Positions 16,576 through 24,870 are shown, counted from the stretch's first letter. The stretch: DNA of 64,000 nt from Sinorhizobium fredii (GCF_002944405.1 NZ_CP024310.1:186001-250000); one strand, 5' to 3'. Made by a program: numbers and translations. The notes: generated from the sequence alone by a model not told the origin.

Positions 16576-17343
16576 TCACTTCACCAAGTGGTTTCCGATC
16601 GAAGAACCACCGTCGACAGTCAAGATGCTTCCGGTCGCGAAAGTGGAGCGATCGGAGGCAAGAAAGAGCATTGCTTCAGCGATCTCTTCAGGTGTTCCCA
16701 TTCGATCCATAGCGGCGCGTGCGTTGAAATCGCTACGAAGTTTCACCGGGTCTTCCGATTCGGCGAAGATCTTTGTGAAATAAGGCGAGTCGATCGTACC
16801 AGGGGCGACCGCGTTAACACGGATCCCTTCTTTCGCGTGATCCAAGGCCATCGCCCGCGTTAGCGAAGATATCGCCCCTTTTGACGCGACGTAGGCCGTC
16901 CTGTCCGCGATCGCTGAGGTCGCTGTGTAGGAAGTCGTGTTAACGATGGAACCTCCACCATTCCGACGCATCACAGGAATAACATACTTGGCGCAAAGGA
17001 AGATACCTTTGACGTTGACTGACATGATTCGGTCCCAAGTTTCCTCAGTGATAGTCACGACATTACCGGTCGTTCCGAAGCCGGCATTGTTGACGAGCAC
17101 GTCGATCCGACTCCACCTCCCGACAGTCTTCTGAACCATGCTCTCCACGTCCTGAGCCGAAGAAACGTCGACGCGAATACCGAAGGCATTTGGACCGATC
17201 TCGCCCGCCACCCTATGCGCTGCGTTTTCGTTGACATCAGCGACGGCTACGTAGGCGCCGTGGTTCGCGAAGAGGAGCGCCGTTGCTCGGCCTATTCCGC
17301 TACCTCCCCCTGTGACGATGCAAACTTTTTGATTCAAATCCAT
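16576..17343 (-). CDS. short-chain dehydrogenase/reductase (SDR)
   Basis: A 255-residue classical SDR. The Rossmann motif TGGGSGIGRA is near residue 12, NNAG in VLVNNAGFGTTG, the catalytic Ser in VNTTSYTATS, YxxxK in TAYVASKGA and the C-terminal GSILTVDGGSS. Its ATG at 17343 faces a divergent promoter region with two copies of the regulon element (sites 4 and 5) shared with the flavin-reductase operon. Members oxidise secondary alcohols or reduce ketones with NAD(P)H. It converges on the fused hydrolase gene through the terminator at 16547-16570. Confidence 0.9.
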   Translation of the reverse strand: MDLNQKVCIVTGGGSGIGRATALLFANHGAYVAVADVNENAAHRVAGEIGPNAFGIRVDVSSAQDVESMVQKTVGRWSRIDVLVNNAGFGTTGNVVTITEETWDRIMSVNVKGIFLCAKYVIPVMRRNGGGSIVNTTSYTATSAIADRTAYVASKGAISSLTRAMALDHAKEGIRVNAVAPGTIDSPYFTKIFAESEDPVKLRSDFNARAAMDRMGTPEEIAEAMLFLASDRSTFATGSILTVDGGSSIGNHLVK

Positions 17344-17372
17344 CGCGGCTCTCCTCTTATTTCGATGACGTG

Positions 17373-17402
17373 AGAGAACAGTTTTGCAGACAATCTGTCA
17401 AT
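17373..17402 (-). promoter_or_regulatory. regulon promoter/operator site 4 (toward the SDR gene)
   Basis: On the minus strand, TTGACA (complement of 17396-17401) is followed by GATTGTCTGCAAAACTG and a weak -10 (TTCTCT). The left arm of the consensus palindrome is intact and the right arm is AAACTG in place of AATCTG. It is back to back with site 5, giving a divergent control region of about 70 bases. Confidence 0.65.
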
Positions 17403-17415
17403 CACGATAAACTGG

Positions 17416-17444
17416 TTGACAGATTGTCTGCTAATCTGTTTATT
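17416..17444 (+). promoter_or_regulatory. regulon promoter/operator site 5 (toward the flavin-reductase operon)
   Basis: TTGACA at 17416-17421, the 17-base spacer GATTGTCTGCTAATCTG (17422-17438) and TTTATT at 17439-17444 make a well-spaced promoter whose spacer is the operator. It lies about 35 bases before the flavin-reductase ATG. Confidence 0.75.
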
Positions 17445-17477
17445 CGGCTCTACTGAGTTCGACCGCGGGGGGATGAT

Positions 17478-17987
17478 ATGGCCGATACCAGCACCGACGC
17501 GCAGTCGGCATTCAAGGCGGCTATGCGCCGGTTCACATCAACCATTTGCTTGATCACGACCGAGCTTGGCGGCGTTCGTCACGGTATGGCTGCGACCGCA
17601 GTTCAGTCGGTTACGGCCGAGCCACCGACTGTTCTCGTCTGCATCAACCAGTCTGCTTCGATAAGCCAGCCTTTGAAGGCTTCTGGAAAATTCGCCGTCA
17701 ACATGTTGCACCTTTCACATGCGGGCCTTGTGCCGCTGTTCAGTGGAAAGCTGAAGGGTGAAGAGCGCTTCCACCACGGCGAGTGGCTGTCTCTCGACGG
17801 TATGCCGGTCCTGTCCGATGCGCAGGCCGCGTTTGTCTGTCAGCTAAAGGATGTTGTTCACGTTGGAACCCATGATGTTGTGCTCGGAGAAGTCCTCGAA
17901 GCACGGTTCATCGAGTCGATCGCACCGCTTCTCTACGAGAACGGCCAACTCGTCAGGTCGTCGTCCATCAGCGGACCGGCGGCATAA
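17478..17987 (+). CDS. flavin reductase, DIM6/NTAB (RutF/HpaC-like) family
   Basis: A 169-residue FMN-binding split-barrel protein beginning MADTSTDAQSAFKAAMRRFTST. Typical family segments are GMAATAVQSVTAEPPTVLVC, FAVNMLHLSH and a terminal HDVVLGEVLEARF. These enzymes reduce FMN or FAD with NAD(P)H and pass free reduced flavin to a partner monooxygenase. The partner is probably the LLM-family enzyme at 18527-19648, two genes downstream on the same strand. It is the first gene of the site-5 operon. Confidence 0.88.
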   Translation: MADTSTDAQSAFKAAMRRFTSTICLITTELGGVRHGMAATAVQSVTAEPPTVLVCINQSASISQPLKASGKFAVNMLHLSHAGLVPLFSGKLKGEERFHHGEWLSLDGMPVLSDAQAAFVCQLKDVVHVGTHDVVLGEVLEARFIESIAPLLYENGQLVRSSSISGPAA

Positions 17988-18052
17988 CAGGTCGCCTTGA
18001 CGACCAATCAAACCACTCATGGAGAGCCCAACGGGCGACAAGGAGATAAAGG

Positions 18053-18466
18053 GTGAGCAACACAGCAACCGCAAGAGTGAATGGACGTGAAATCAGTGAA
18101 CGCTTTGAGCGTGGGCTAAAGACCAGGCGCGAAGTTCTGGGAGGCGCCTATGTCGATGCGTCGGTCAGCAAGGCAACCGACTTCAATTGGCCGATGCAGG
18201 CCCTTGTTACGGAATACTGCTGGGACGAAATTTGGAACCGGCCCGGGCTGGAGCGCAAGCAGCGCAGCATTCTTAATCTAGGAATGATCTCGGCACTCAA
18301 TCGTCCCCATGAGCTGAAGCTGCATGTTCGCGGGGCGATCAACAACGGTCTTACCAAAGAAGAGATCCGGGAGATTTTCCTCCAGGTTTCTATCTACTGC
18401 GGTGTTCCTGCGGCAATCGACAGCTTCCGCGTGGCGGCGGAAGTCTTCGAAGAAATGGGCATCTGA
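18053..18466 (+). CDS. carboxymuconolactone decarboxylase-like protein (PcaC family), copy 1
   Basis: A 137-residue helical protein starting with GTG behind AAGGAG. Family segments are GLKTRREVLGGAYVDAS, the TEYCWDEIWNRPGLERKQRS block, HVRGAINNGLTKEEIREIFL and a C-terminal YCGVPAAIDSFRVA, which follow the PcaC pattern (W-IW-RPGL then LHVR-A-NGL). PcaC removes CO2 from gamma-carboxymuconolactone in the protocatechuate pathway. No protocatechuate dioxygenase is visible here, so the substrate probably differs. The product is closely similar to copy 2 at 26921-27349. It sits between the flavin reductase and the monooxygenase. Confidence 0.85.
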   Translation: MSNTATARVNGREISERFERGLKTRREVLGGAYVDASVSKATDFNWPMQALVTEYCWDEIWNRPGLERKQRSILNLGMISALNRPHELKLHVRGAINNGLTKEEIREIFLQVSIYCGVPAAIDSFRVAAEVFEEMGI

Positions 18467-18526
18467 TTATCCAAGTCTTTTATGCGCGGCTGAGCACCAT
18501 ATGGTGCCAGCCGGAGGAGGAACCAA

Positions 18527-19648
18527 GTGACTGCACAAGAAGATTTCCGCTCTGCGGGAAACCCAATGTTTAATGACAACAAGCTCAAGCTTGGAGTGTT
18601 CGGAACCAACTGCTCGAATGCTTGCGCTATCACGCTCGCCGAGACGACGTTTGAGCCCACTTTCGACCACAATGTTGACATTGCCAAGAAGCTCGAGGCT
18701 GCCGGTTGGGAGTGCATGGTGCCGATTGCGCGCTGGCGTGGTTTTGGCGGTCTCTCGAACTTCAATGGCGTGAACATGGATACGTTCACCTGGGCAGCCG
18801 CTCTCGCTGCGGTCACCACGAAGCTCCAGTTCTTTTCAACGACGCACATTCCGACCCTGAACCCGATCGTCGCAACCAAGATGGCGACAACAATCGACCA
18901 CATCTCGAAGGGGCGTTACGGCCTCAATCTCGTTACCGGCTGGTTCACTCCCGAAATGGAGATGTTCGGTGTTCCGATGATGGAACACGACACACGCTAT
19001 GAATACGCCACCGAATGGATGGAGATCGTTGAAACTCTCTGGAAACGGAATGGCGTCACCTTCGAAGGTGAATTCCTCAAAGTCAGGGACGCCTTCAGTG
19101 AGCCCAAGCCTTACAATAAGGCGGGTCGACCGCTTCTGATCTGCGCCGGCGCCTCTGGCAAGGGAATGCACTTCACCGCCAAGTTCTGCGATTTCAACTT
19201 CGGCTTCATGCAAGACATGGAATCCGGTGCCGCCTGGGTCAAAAAGGTGAAGGACCTGGCGCGCACTGAGTACGACCGTGATCTCGGTACGTTTACGGCC
19301 TGCCCTGTCGTCGTTCGCGAAACGGAACAGGAAGCGAAGGAATATTACGACTACTACGTTAATCAGAAGGGTGACTGGGAGGCGTGCGAGAACATCTGCG
19401 AAGTCCTCCAGGTGCAGTCTCAGAACCACTCCGCCGAAATGTATCAAAAATTCAAGGAGCGCTTCATCGCCGGTTGGGGTGGATACCCGATCGTCGGCAA
19501 TCCAGAACAAGTTGCCGACAAGCTCGTGGCTCTCAGCAACACAGGTGTCAACGGCGCCTTGCTGACGATGGTCGACTACAATGAGGAGCTTCCCTTCTTC
19601 AATGAGCGGGTCATGCCGCTGCTCAAGCAGGCCGGCCTGCGCAAGTGA
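18527..19648 (+). CDS. LLM-class flavin-dependent monooxygenase (RutA/SfnG-like)
   Basis: A 373-residue bacterial-luciferase-like TIM barrel starting with GTG at 18527, four bases behind GGAGGAGG. Family marks are LKLGVFGTNCSN, the FFSTTHIPTLNPIVATKMAT block, HISKGRYGLNLVTGW (the NxVTGW flavin-site motif), AGASGKGMHF and GNPEQVADKLVAL. Members of this branch (pyrimidine RutA, alkanesulfonate and dimethylsulfone monooxygenases) use reduced FMN from a separate reductase and O2 to cleave rings or C-S or C-N bonds. The reductase and RibBA encoded nearby fit this. It is the most probable entry enzyme of the pathway. Confidence 0.88.
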   Translation: MTAQEDFRSAGNPMFNDNKLKLGVFGTNCSNACAITLAETTFEPTFDHNVDIAKKLEAAGWECMVPIARWRGFGGLSNFNGVNMDTFTWAAALAAVTTKLQFFSTTHIPTLNPIVATKMATTIDHISKGRYGLNLVTGWFTPEMEMFGVPMMEHDTRYEYATEWMEIVETLWKRNGVTFEGEFLKVRDAFSEPKPYNKAGRPLLICAGASGKGMHFTAKFCDFNFGFMQDMESGAAWVKKVKDLARTEYDRDLGTFTACPVVVRETEQEAKEYYDYYVNQKGDWEACENICEVLQVQSQNHSAEMYQKFKERFIAGWGGYPIVGNPEQVADKLVALSNTGVNGALLTMVDYNEELPFFNERVMPLLKQAGLRK

Positions 19649-19775
19649 ACACGTCTGCGGGATGGCGACTGCCGTCCCGCCACGAGCTCCGCCGGAGTTC
19701 CGGCAAGACTTCCGCGGCTGGCGACCAAAAGGGTCGGCGGTTTGAGCGGACCACAAAGGGGGAGGAGGCCCTATA

Positions 19776-20945
19776 ATGCTGAAGAAAGTCGTTGCAGCGC
19801 TTTTTGCGCTGTCGAGTCTTTATCAAATGAACGGAGTGGCGAGGGCTGACGGGCTCGATTCGCTGCCGCCCGACCAGAAGGCGCTCTACGAGAATATTGA
19901 TCCTGCAATTCCGCTTGGGGGAACGGTATGGAAGGATTTTGTCGCGAAGCGTCCACCGCCGTGGAAAATTGGCTATGCGTCCACATATGCCGGTAACACC
20001 TGGCGTGCGAACATCCTGGACGAATTCACGAACGTATTGCTGCCGAAATACAAGGAGGCAGGCCTAGTCTCCGAGCTTATCGTCACGCAGTCTGACCTCA
20101 AGGACGCTGTCCAAATCCAGCAGATGCGGCAGATGGTTGACGATGGTGTTGATGCGATCATCATTTGCTGCTCGAACATCACCGCCCTCAACAAAACCAT
20201 CGAGTATGCCCATTCCCAAGGCGTCCCGGTCTTTTCAGTGTCGGGTTATGTCACATCCCCATATGCGATTAACGCCACCGAGAACAACACGGACGGTGGC
20301 TACAAGGCTGCTGAGTGGCTTGCCAAGGAAATTGGCGAAAAGGGCAACATCCTGATGGTGTCCGGTATTCCCGGTTTCGCGTCATCGGACAGCTTCGACA
20401 TTGGCGCGAAAAAGGCCTTCGAACAGTTCCATGATATCAGCATTGTAGGGAATGTAGCAGGGAAGTGGACCGATCAGGTTGCCCAGGTCGAGGTTCAGAA
20501 GTTTCTTGCCACGAATCCTGCTAAGATTGACGGCATCCTTGTTCAGTCCGCGTCTGAGAACGGTGTCCTTAACGCCGTACAGCAATCCGGTCGCGATATG
20601 ATGCCTATCGTGCTTGGTGGCGAAGCTTCCGCCGCCTGCTATTGGCGGAAAAATCCCGACTTTATCAGCAAGAGCTTCCATTTCTGGCCGCCGCGCTCTG
20701 ATGCCCGCCTCGTGTGGGATGTAATGATGCGGACGCTAGAAGGCCAGGGACCGAAAATTCAGTCCATTCTTCGCCCTGCTCTTCCTTACACGATCGATGA
20801 TGTGAAAGGGGTACTGACGGACGATTGCGATCCAAACTCAACCGATTGGATTGAGCCGAAGGATAACGGCTGGTGGCCCGCAGACGTCGCCGCAAAGTAC
20901 TTCGAACGCCCTGAAGATCCGTTGGCTTGGAGGCCGAAGAAGTAA
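19776..20945 (+). CDS. sugar-type ABC periplasmic substrate-binding protein, copy 1
   Basis: A 389-residue secreted binding protein. An N-terminal signal peptide (MLKKVVAALFALSSLYQM, cleavage probably after VARA) precedes a type-1 periplasmic-binding (Peripla_BP_4, RbsB-like) fold with WKIGYAST, VDAIIICCSN, VSGIPGFASSDSF and LGGEASAACYWRK. ATG at 19776 has GGGGGAGGAGG upstream. It is highly similar to copy 2 (28728-29894) over its whole length, yet no permease or ATPase gene follows it; it may share the importer at 29984-33543. The double Cys in IICCSN is conserved in both copies. It follows the monooxygenase in the site-5 operon. Confidence 0.88.
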   Translation: MLKKVVAALFALSSLYQMNGVARADGLDSLPPDQKALYENIDPAIPLGGTVWKDFVAKRPPPWKIGYASTYAGNTWRANILDEFTNVLLPKYKEAGLVSELIVTQSDLKDAVQIQQMRQMVDDGVDAIIICCSNITALNKTIEYAHSQGVPVFSVSGYVTSPYAINATENNTDGGYKAAEWLAKEIGEKGNILMVSGIPGFASSDSFDIGAKKAFEQFHDISIVGNVAGKWTDQVAQVEVQKFLATNPAKIDGILVQSASENGVLNAVQQSGRDMMPIVLGGEASAACYWRKNPDFISKSFHFWPPRSDARLVWDVMMRTLEGQGPKIQSILRPALPYTIDDVKGVLTDDCDPNSTDWIEPKDNGWWPADVAAKYFERPEDPLAWRPKK

Positions 20946-20974
20946 CCAGGTTTCTCCTGCTGGAGACCTCCCGG

Positions 20975-21009
20975 CCTTCCGCGTCGGTTGCAACAACCGG
21001 CGCGGAAGG
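20975..21009 (+). other. long two-part RNA hairpin after binding-protein copy 1
   Basis: CCTTCCGCG (20975-20983) pairs exactly with CGCGGAAGG (21001-21009), and inside it GGTTG (20986-20990) pairs with CAACC (20994-20998) around a CAA loop, with a 2-by-2 internal mismatch. A smaller hairpin (TCTCC/GGAGA, 20953-20966) precedes it. There is no U-run. It lies between the binding-protein stop and the aminotransferase start and could stabilise the binding-protein mRNA or reduce readthrough. Confidence 0.7.
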
Positions 21010-21018
21010 AAACTAGAC

Positions 21019-22296
21019 ATGGCTGGAAACAGTGTGCCGGACTTTCACAGAATCCAACGTCTACCACCTTATGTTTTCGAACAGGTCAACCGTTTGAAAG
21101 CAAGCGCGCGAGCCGCCGGTGCTGACATCGTCGACCTCGGCATGGGCAATCCCGACCTTCCCACTCCCCAGTCGATCGTCGACAAGCTCTGCGAGGTGGT
21201 GCAGGACCCGCGCACCCATCGCTATTCCTCGTCCAAGGGTATTCCGGGGCTGCGTCGCGCCCAGGCGGCCTATTATGCCCGCCGTTTCGGTGTCAAGCTC
21301 AATCCCGAGACCCAGGTCGTCGCGACACTCGGCTCGAAGGAAGGCTTTGCCAACATGGCGCAGGCGATCACCGCGCCGGGCGACGTGGTCCTGTGTCCTA
21401 ACCCCACCTATCCGATCCACGCTTTCGGCTTCCTGATGGCCGGCGGCGTCATCCGCTCGATCTCGGTGGAGCCGGACGAGAGCTTCTTCCCGCCGCTCGA
21501 GCGGGCCGTGAAGCACTCGATCCCGAAGCCTCTGGCGCTGATCCTCAATTATCCGTCCAACCCGACGGCCCAGGTCGCGACGCTCGATTTCTACAAGGAC
21601 GTCATCGCATTTGCGAAGAAGCACGACATCATCGTGCTGTCGGACCTCGCCTATTCGGAAATCTATTTCGACGACGTGCCGCCGCCCTCAGTTCTGGAAG
21701 TGCCGGGCGCGATCGACGTGACGGTCGAATTCACCTCGATGTCGAAGACCTTTTCGATGCCCGGCTGGCGCATGGGCTTCGCGGTCGGCAACGAGCGGCT
21801 GATCGCGGCGCTGACGCGGGTCAAGTCCTATCTCGATTACGGCGCCTTCACGCCGATCCAGGTGGCCGCGACGCAGGCGCTGAACGGCGACGGCAGCGAC
21901 ATCGCCGAGGTCCGCAACATCTACAAGCGCCGCCGTGACGTGATGGTCGACAGCTTCGGCAAGGCCGGCTTCGAGGTGCCGCCGCCGCCGGCGACGATGT
22001 TCGCCTGGGCGAAGATCCCGGAGAAGTTTCGCCATCTCGGCTCGCTGGAATTTTCCAAGCTGCTCGTCGAGAAGGCGGATGTCGCGGTCGCTCCGGGCAT
22101 CGGCTTCGGCGAGCAGGGCGACGACTATGTGCGGCTGGCGCTCGTCGAAAACGAGCACCGCATCCGCCAGGCGGCGCGCAATATGAAACGCTGGCTGGGC
22201 CTCGCGCATGAAAAAGACGATCTCAACGCAATTAACAGTGAAAGGACACCCGATGCCGATCTTGGGATCATGTCAATGCAAGGGCGTTACATATGA
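21019..22296 (+). CDS. pyridoxal-phosphate aminotransferase, AlaC/LL-diaminopimelate type, with extended C-terminus
   Basis: A 425-residue class I/II aminotransferase starting MAGNSVPDFHRIQRLPPYVFEQVN. It has the MGNPDLPTPQ segment, CPNPTYPIHAFGF, the NYPSNPTA stretch, the PLP-lysine motif SMSKTFSMPGWRMGF and the carboxylate-binding VRLALVEN. It closely resembles the conserved alphaproteobacterial AlaC-type enzymes that transaminate pyruvate/glutamate or 2-oxo acids. The base composition is visibly GC-richer than the neighbouring genes, and after the usual end (NMKRWLG) about 20 residues read into the start of the next gene, suggesting a captured chromosomal-type gene with an altered 3' end. 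Role in this operon is uncertain. Confidence 0.85.
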   Translation: MAGNSVPDFHRIQRLPPYVFEQVNRLKASARAAGADIVDLGMGNPDLPTPQSIVDKLCEVVQDPRTHRYSSSKGIPGLRRAQAAYYARRFGVKLNPETQVVATLGSKEGFANMAQAITAPGDVVLCPNPTYPIHAFGFLMAGGVIRSISVEPDESFFPPLERAVKHSIPKPLALILNYPSNPTAQVATLDFYKDVIAFAKKHDIIVLSDLAYSEIYFDDVPPPSVLEVPGAIDVTVEFTSMSKTFSMPGWRMGFAVGNERLIAALTRVKSYLDYGAFTPIQVAATQALNGDGSDIAEVRNIYKRRRDVMVDSFGKAGFEVPPPPATMFAWAKIPEKFRHLGSLEFSKLLVEKADVAVAPGIGFGEQGDDYVRLALVENEHRIRQAARNMKRWLGLAHEKDDLNAINSERTPDADLGIMSMQGRYI

Positions 22297-22651
22297 GGTT
22301 CAGGAAATCGACGGACCGATGTGGAATTGCTTCTGCCAAACATGTCGAAAGTCACACGCCGCTGACCATAATACCGCTGCAAAGGTGAAAAGCGAGCACT
22401 TCAAGATCCTGACAGGTCAAGACATGCTCAAGAGTTTCGAATCGACGCCTGGAAAGCTACGATGGTTTTGTTCAACATGCGGCTCACATGTTTATGCGGA
22501 GCGGCCGGCTAGCCCAGAGCTCAAAGTCCTTAGAGCTGGCACCTTTGACACTGATCCTGGCAACGTGCCGATGTCAAACGTGTGGGTCTCCCATGCGAAA
22601 GCCTGGTTGGGGCATGATCCGTCGAAACCAAGCTCACCCGAGTTCCCGTAA
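22253..22651 (+). CDS. GFA-family zinc protein (glutathione-dependent formaldehyde-activating-like)
   Basis: A 132-residue protein starting MPILGSCQCKGVTYEVQEI; the ATG at 22253 has AAAGGA upstream and overlaps the aminotransferase 3' end by 44 bases. The zinc ligands of the family are present: CxC in SCQCKG, CxxC in CFCQTC and CxxC in WFCSTCGSHVY. GFA-fold proteins bind zinc and in a few cases glutathione-aldehyde adducts; most are uncharacterised. A role in handling an aldehyde such as formaldehyde released by the monooxygenase would fit but is speculative. Confidence 0.82.
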   Translation: MPILGSCQCKGVTYEVQEIDGPMWNCFCQTCRKSHAADHNTAAKVKSEHFKILTGQDMLKSFESTPGKLRWFCSTCGSHVYAERPASPELKVLRAGTFDTDPGNVPMSNVWVSHAKAWLGHDPSKPSSPEFP

Positions 22652-23003
22652 GCGACCTGGATTATCCTATCGGTTCGGAACTGAGGTGGAGATCGTGATC
22701 GGTTGCGTGCTTCAGAACGAGCGGCAAGACATCTTTCTTTTCCGCCCCAGTTTTCGGAGAAGCTTTCGCGCGCAGGACGGCTTGTGCAATGGGGACTTCG
22801 TAAAGCTCGTGGGTGTCGGCGCGCACCTGAAGGGAGCCCGACGCCGGCTGGGGCTGAATGACGAGCCATTCACATCGAGCTCTGGAGGCGTAACCCAGTC
22901 AGAGTTTCGCTGTGACGTCTCTGAAAACGGCATTCAAGACCATCCAGAATTTAATGCGTGTAGAGTGCGGTTCCAGCTTCAAGACTATTTTAGCCGTTGT
23001 GAA
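22652..23003. other. intergenic stretch without supported gene
   Basis: About 350 bases between the GFA gene and regulon site 6. Frames on both strands (plus 22488-23009, minus 22492-22869 and 22712-22933) give no recognisable product and overlap the GFA gene or have shadow-like composition. The 3' end contains the site-6 promoter; otherwise I see nothing. Confidence 0.5.
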
Positions 23004-23032
23004 TTGTAGGATTGTCTGATAATTTTATTGCT
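23004..23032 (+). promoter_or_regulatory. regulon promoter/operator site 6
   Basis: TTGTAG (23004-23009) is followed by GATTGTCTGATAATTTT (23010-23026) and ATTGCT. The left arm and centre of the operator are exact; the right arm has decayed from AATCTG to AATTTT and the -35 is weaker. It lies about 20-50 bases ahead of the FMN-reductase ATG. Confidence 0.6.
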
Positions 23033-23053
23033 GCGTAGAAGTGGGCTCCAAAA

Positions 23054-23608
23054 ATGAAAATTGTTGCGATAACAGGGAATTTAACGCGTCCATCGAAAAC
23101 TCGGGCTGTCGCGGACTACGTGGTCGGCCGAGCTCGATCATGTGGAGACGTTGTGAACTGCTGGGATCTTGTCGACCTTCATCCGCACCTTGGGGCGACA
23201 ATCTGGCCTTCCGATGCCGCTGAGAATGTTAAAGCCGCCCTTGAAGATGTTGCGACCAGCGACCTTCTCATCGTCGGTAGCCCTGTCTACAAGGCATCCT
23301 ATACCGGCTTGCTGAAGCACTTTTTCGATCTCATCGACATGAAGGCGCTTAAGGGCCGCCATATTATAGCTTTCGCGACGGGGAAAGCTCCGGCTCACGG
23401 GCCGCTGGTGGAGGTCTCGATGCGGGCCTTATTCGATTTTTTCGATGCGCAGATTGACGGTAAGTTCATATTTGCCCTCGACGAAGACTTTGATAATGCA
23501 GTGCTCTCCGAGAACCTGCGCGCGGCCGTGGATGACACGTTCGATAACGCACGCCGGGCCGTTAGCGCCTGGCGTGCAGGAGGTTACCAATGGCCTTTTC
23601 CAGCATAG
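23054..23608 (+). CDS. NADPH-dependent FMN reductase (SsuE/MsuE-like flavodoxin fold)
   Basis: A 184-residue flavodoxin-like reductase: MKIVAITGNLTRPSKTRAVAD supplies the phosphate-binding loop after strand 1 and SDLLIVGSPVYKASYTGLLKHFFDL is the characteristic second motif. SsuE-type enzymes make reduced FMN for two-component monooxygenases. It overlaps the RibBA start by 19 bases, so flavin synthesis and flavin reduction are coupled in one transcript. The window thus encodes two structurally different flavin reductases (also 17478-17987), suggesting two flavin-consuming steps or redundancy. Confidence 0.88.
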   Translation: MKIVAITGNLTRPSKTRAVADYVVGRARSCGDVVNCWDLVDLHPHLGATIWPSDAAENVKAALEDVATSDLLIVGSPVYKASYTGLLKHFFDLIDMKALKGRHIIAFATGKAPAHGPLVEVSMRALFDFFDAQIDGKFIFALDEDFDNAVLSENLRAAVDDTFDNARRAVSAWRAGGYQWPFPA

Positions 23609-24870
23609 ATGATGCTATCCAGGCGATCGCGGCGGGCAAGATGGTCATCGTGGTCGATGATGAAAACCGCGAAAACGAGGGCGACATAGTCGTTGCCGCT
23701 GAAAAAACAACAGCTGAGCATGTTGCTTTCATGATGCGGTACGCGAGAGGGTTGATCTGCGCGCCTCTTGCGGCCGAACGCCTCGACGACCTCGAGATCC
23801 CGCTGATGGTGACGCGGAACTCGGATTCGATGCAGACGGCATTTACGGTCTCGGTCGACTACAAACGCGGCACCACCACAGGTATCTCCGCCGAAGACCG
23901 CGCCGCGACCATAACTTCACTCGTTGATCCCGCCACGCGCCCAGAAGACCTTTCGCGACCAGGCCACATCTTTCCTTTGCGCGCAAACCGCCTTGGCGTC
24001 CTGGGCCGTCCGGGCCATACCGAGGCTGCCGTGGATCTTGCACGCCTAGCGGGTCTTGCACCGGCTGGCGTCATCTGTGAAATTGCCAATGACGACGGAA
24101 CCATGTCGCGGCTGCCCGAACTCGAGAGTTTCGCGAGCGAACATGGTCTTCATATCATAACGATTGATTCCCTGGTTGAGCACTGCCGGAGCCGCGGTGC
24201 ACAGGTCAAGCGATACGCGCAGTCTCGGATGCCGACCCGCTTTGGCGAATTCGATGCGATCGCTTATCGCCACGCTGCGACCGGAATTGAACACATTGCT
24301 CTAGTCCTTGGGGATCTCACCGAGAGGGAGAATGTCCTGGTTCGCGTGCATTCGGAATGTCTGACGGGTGAAGCATTCCGCTCTTTGCGGTGCGATTGTG
24401 GGCAGCAACTCGAAATGGCTCTACGGGCGGTTCAGTTGGCGGGTGCCGGTTGCGTGATCTACATGCGCGGCCAGGAAGGCCGTGGTATCGGGCTTGGAAA
24501 CAAGATCGCAGCGTATCGCCTGCAGGATCACGGTTCCGATACTCTCGAAGCAAATCACAGGCTCGGCTTTGCGTCCGATTCTCGGGACTATGACGCAGCG
24601 GCGCAAATGATCCGCGACCTAGGCATTAACACGGTTCGTCTTCTCACAAACAACCCGGCAAAAATCCAGGCGCTTCGAAGCGCAGGCGTGAATGTATCAT
24701 CCAGACAAAGTTTAATCGCCACGTCCAGTGCATCCAATGTCAGTTATCTTCGGACTAAGCGAGATCGGTTGGGTCACCTTCTCGACCACGACATACCAGC
24801 TGAACAGGCTGGTAGCGACAACATTGTTTCAATGTGGAGTTCGCAGGTCTTTTCGGGGCCACTTGGTTAG
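23590..24870 (+). CDS. ribBA: RibBA: 3,4-dihydroxy-2-butanone-4-phosphate synthase / GTP cyclohydrolase II
   Basis: A 426-residue bifunctional riboflavin-biosynthesis enzyme. The N-terminal RibB domain has VDDENRENEGDIVVAAE (catalytic acid loop), KRGTTTGISAEDRAATI and GHIFPLRAN plus GHTEAAVDL. From about residue 210 the RibA domain shows VRVHSECLTGEAF, LRCDCGQQLEMA (zinc cysteines), YMRGQEGRGIGLGNK and RLLTNNPAKI. All key motifs look intact, so both activities are likely. A pathway-linked ribBA outside the housekeeping rib genes, overlapping an FMN-reductase gene, points to high flavin demand by the LLM monooxygenase. The C-terminal 30-40 residues after the core are divergent. Confidence 0.9.
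   Translation: MAFSSIDDAIQAIAAGKMVIVVDDENRENEGDIVVAAEKTTAEHVAFMMRYARGLICAPLAAERLDDLEIPLMVTRNSDSMQTAFTVSVDYKRGTTTGISAEDRAATITSLVDPATRPEDLSRPGHIFPLRANRLGVLGRPGHTEAAVDLARLAGLAPAGVICEIANDDGTMSRLPELESFASEHGLHIITIDSLVEHCRSRGAQVKRYAQSRMPTRFGEFDAIAYRHAATGIEHIALVLGDLTERENVLVRVHSECLTGEAFRSLRCDCGQQLEMALRAVQLAGAGCVIYMRGQEGRGIGLGNKIAAYRLQDHGSDTLEANHRLGFASDSRDYDAAAQMIRDLGINTVRLLTNNPAKIQALRSAGVNVSSRQSLIATSSASNVSYLRTKRDRLGHLLDHDIPAEQAGSDNIVSMWSSQVFSGPLG

Noticed and set aside
21061-22209. Long minus-strand open frames opposite the aminotransferase
   Set aside because: Their translations are Asp/Arg/Val-rich mirror frames of a GC-rich gene, with no motif and no ribosome site.
22488-23009. Two overlapping frames between the GFA gene and the FMN reductase
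   Set aside because: No family recognised on either strand, poor ribosome sites, and overlap with the GFA gene.
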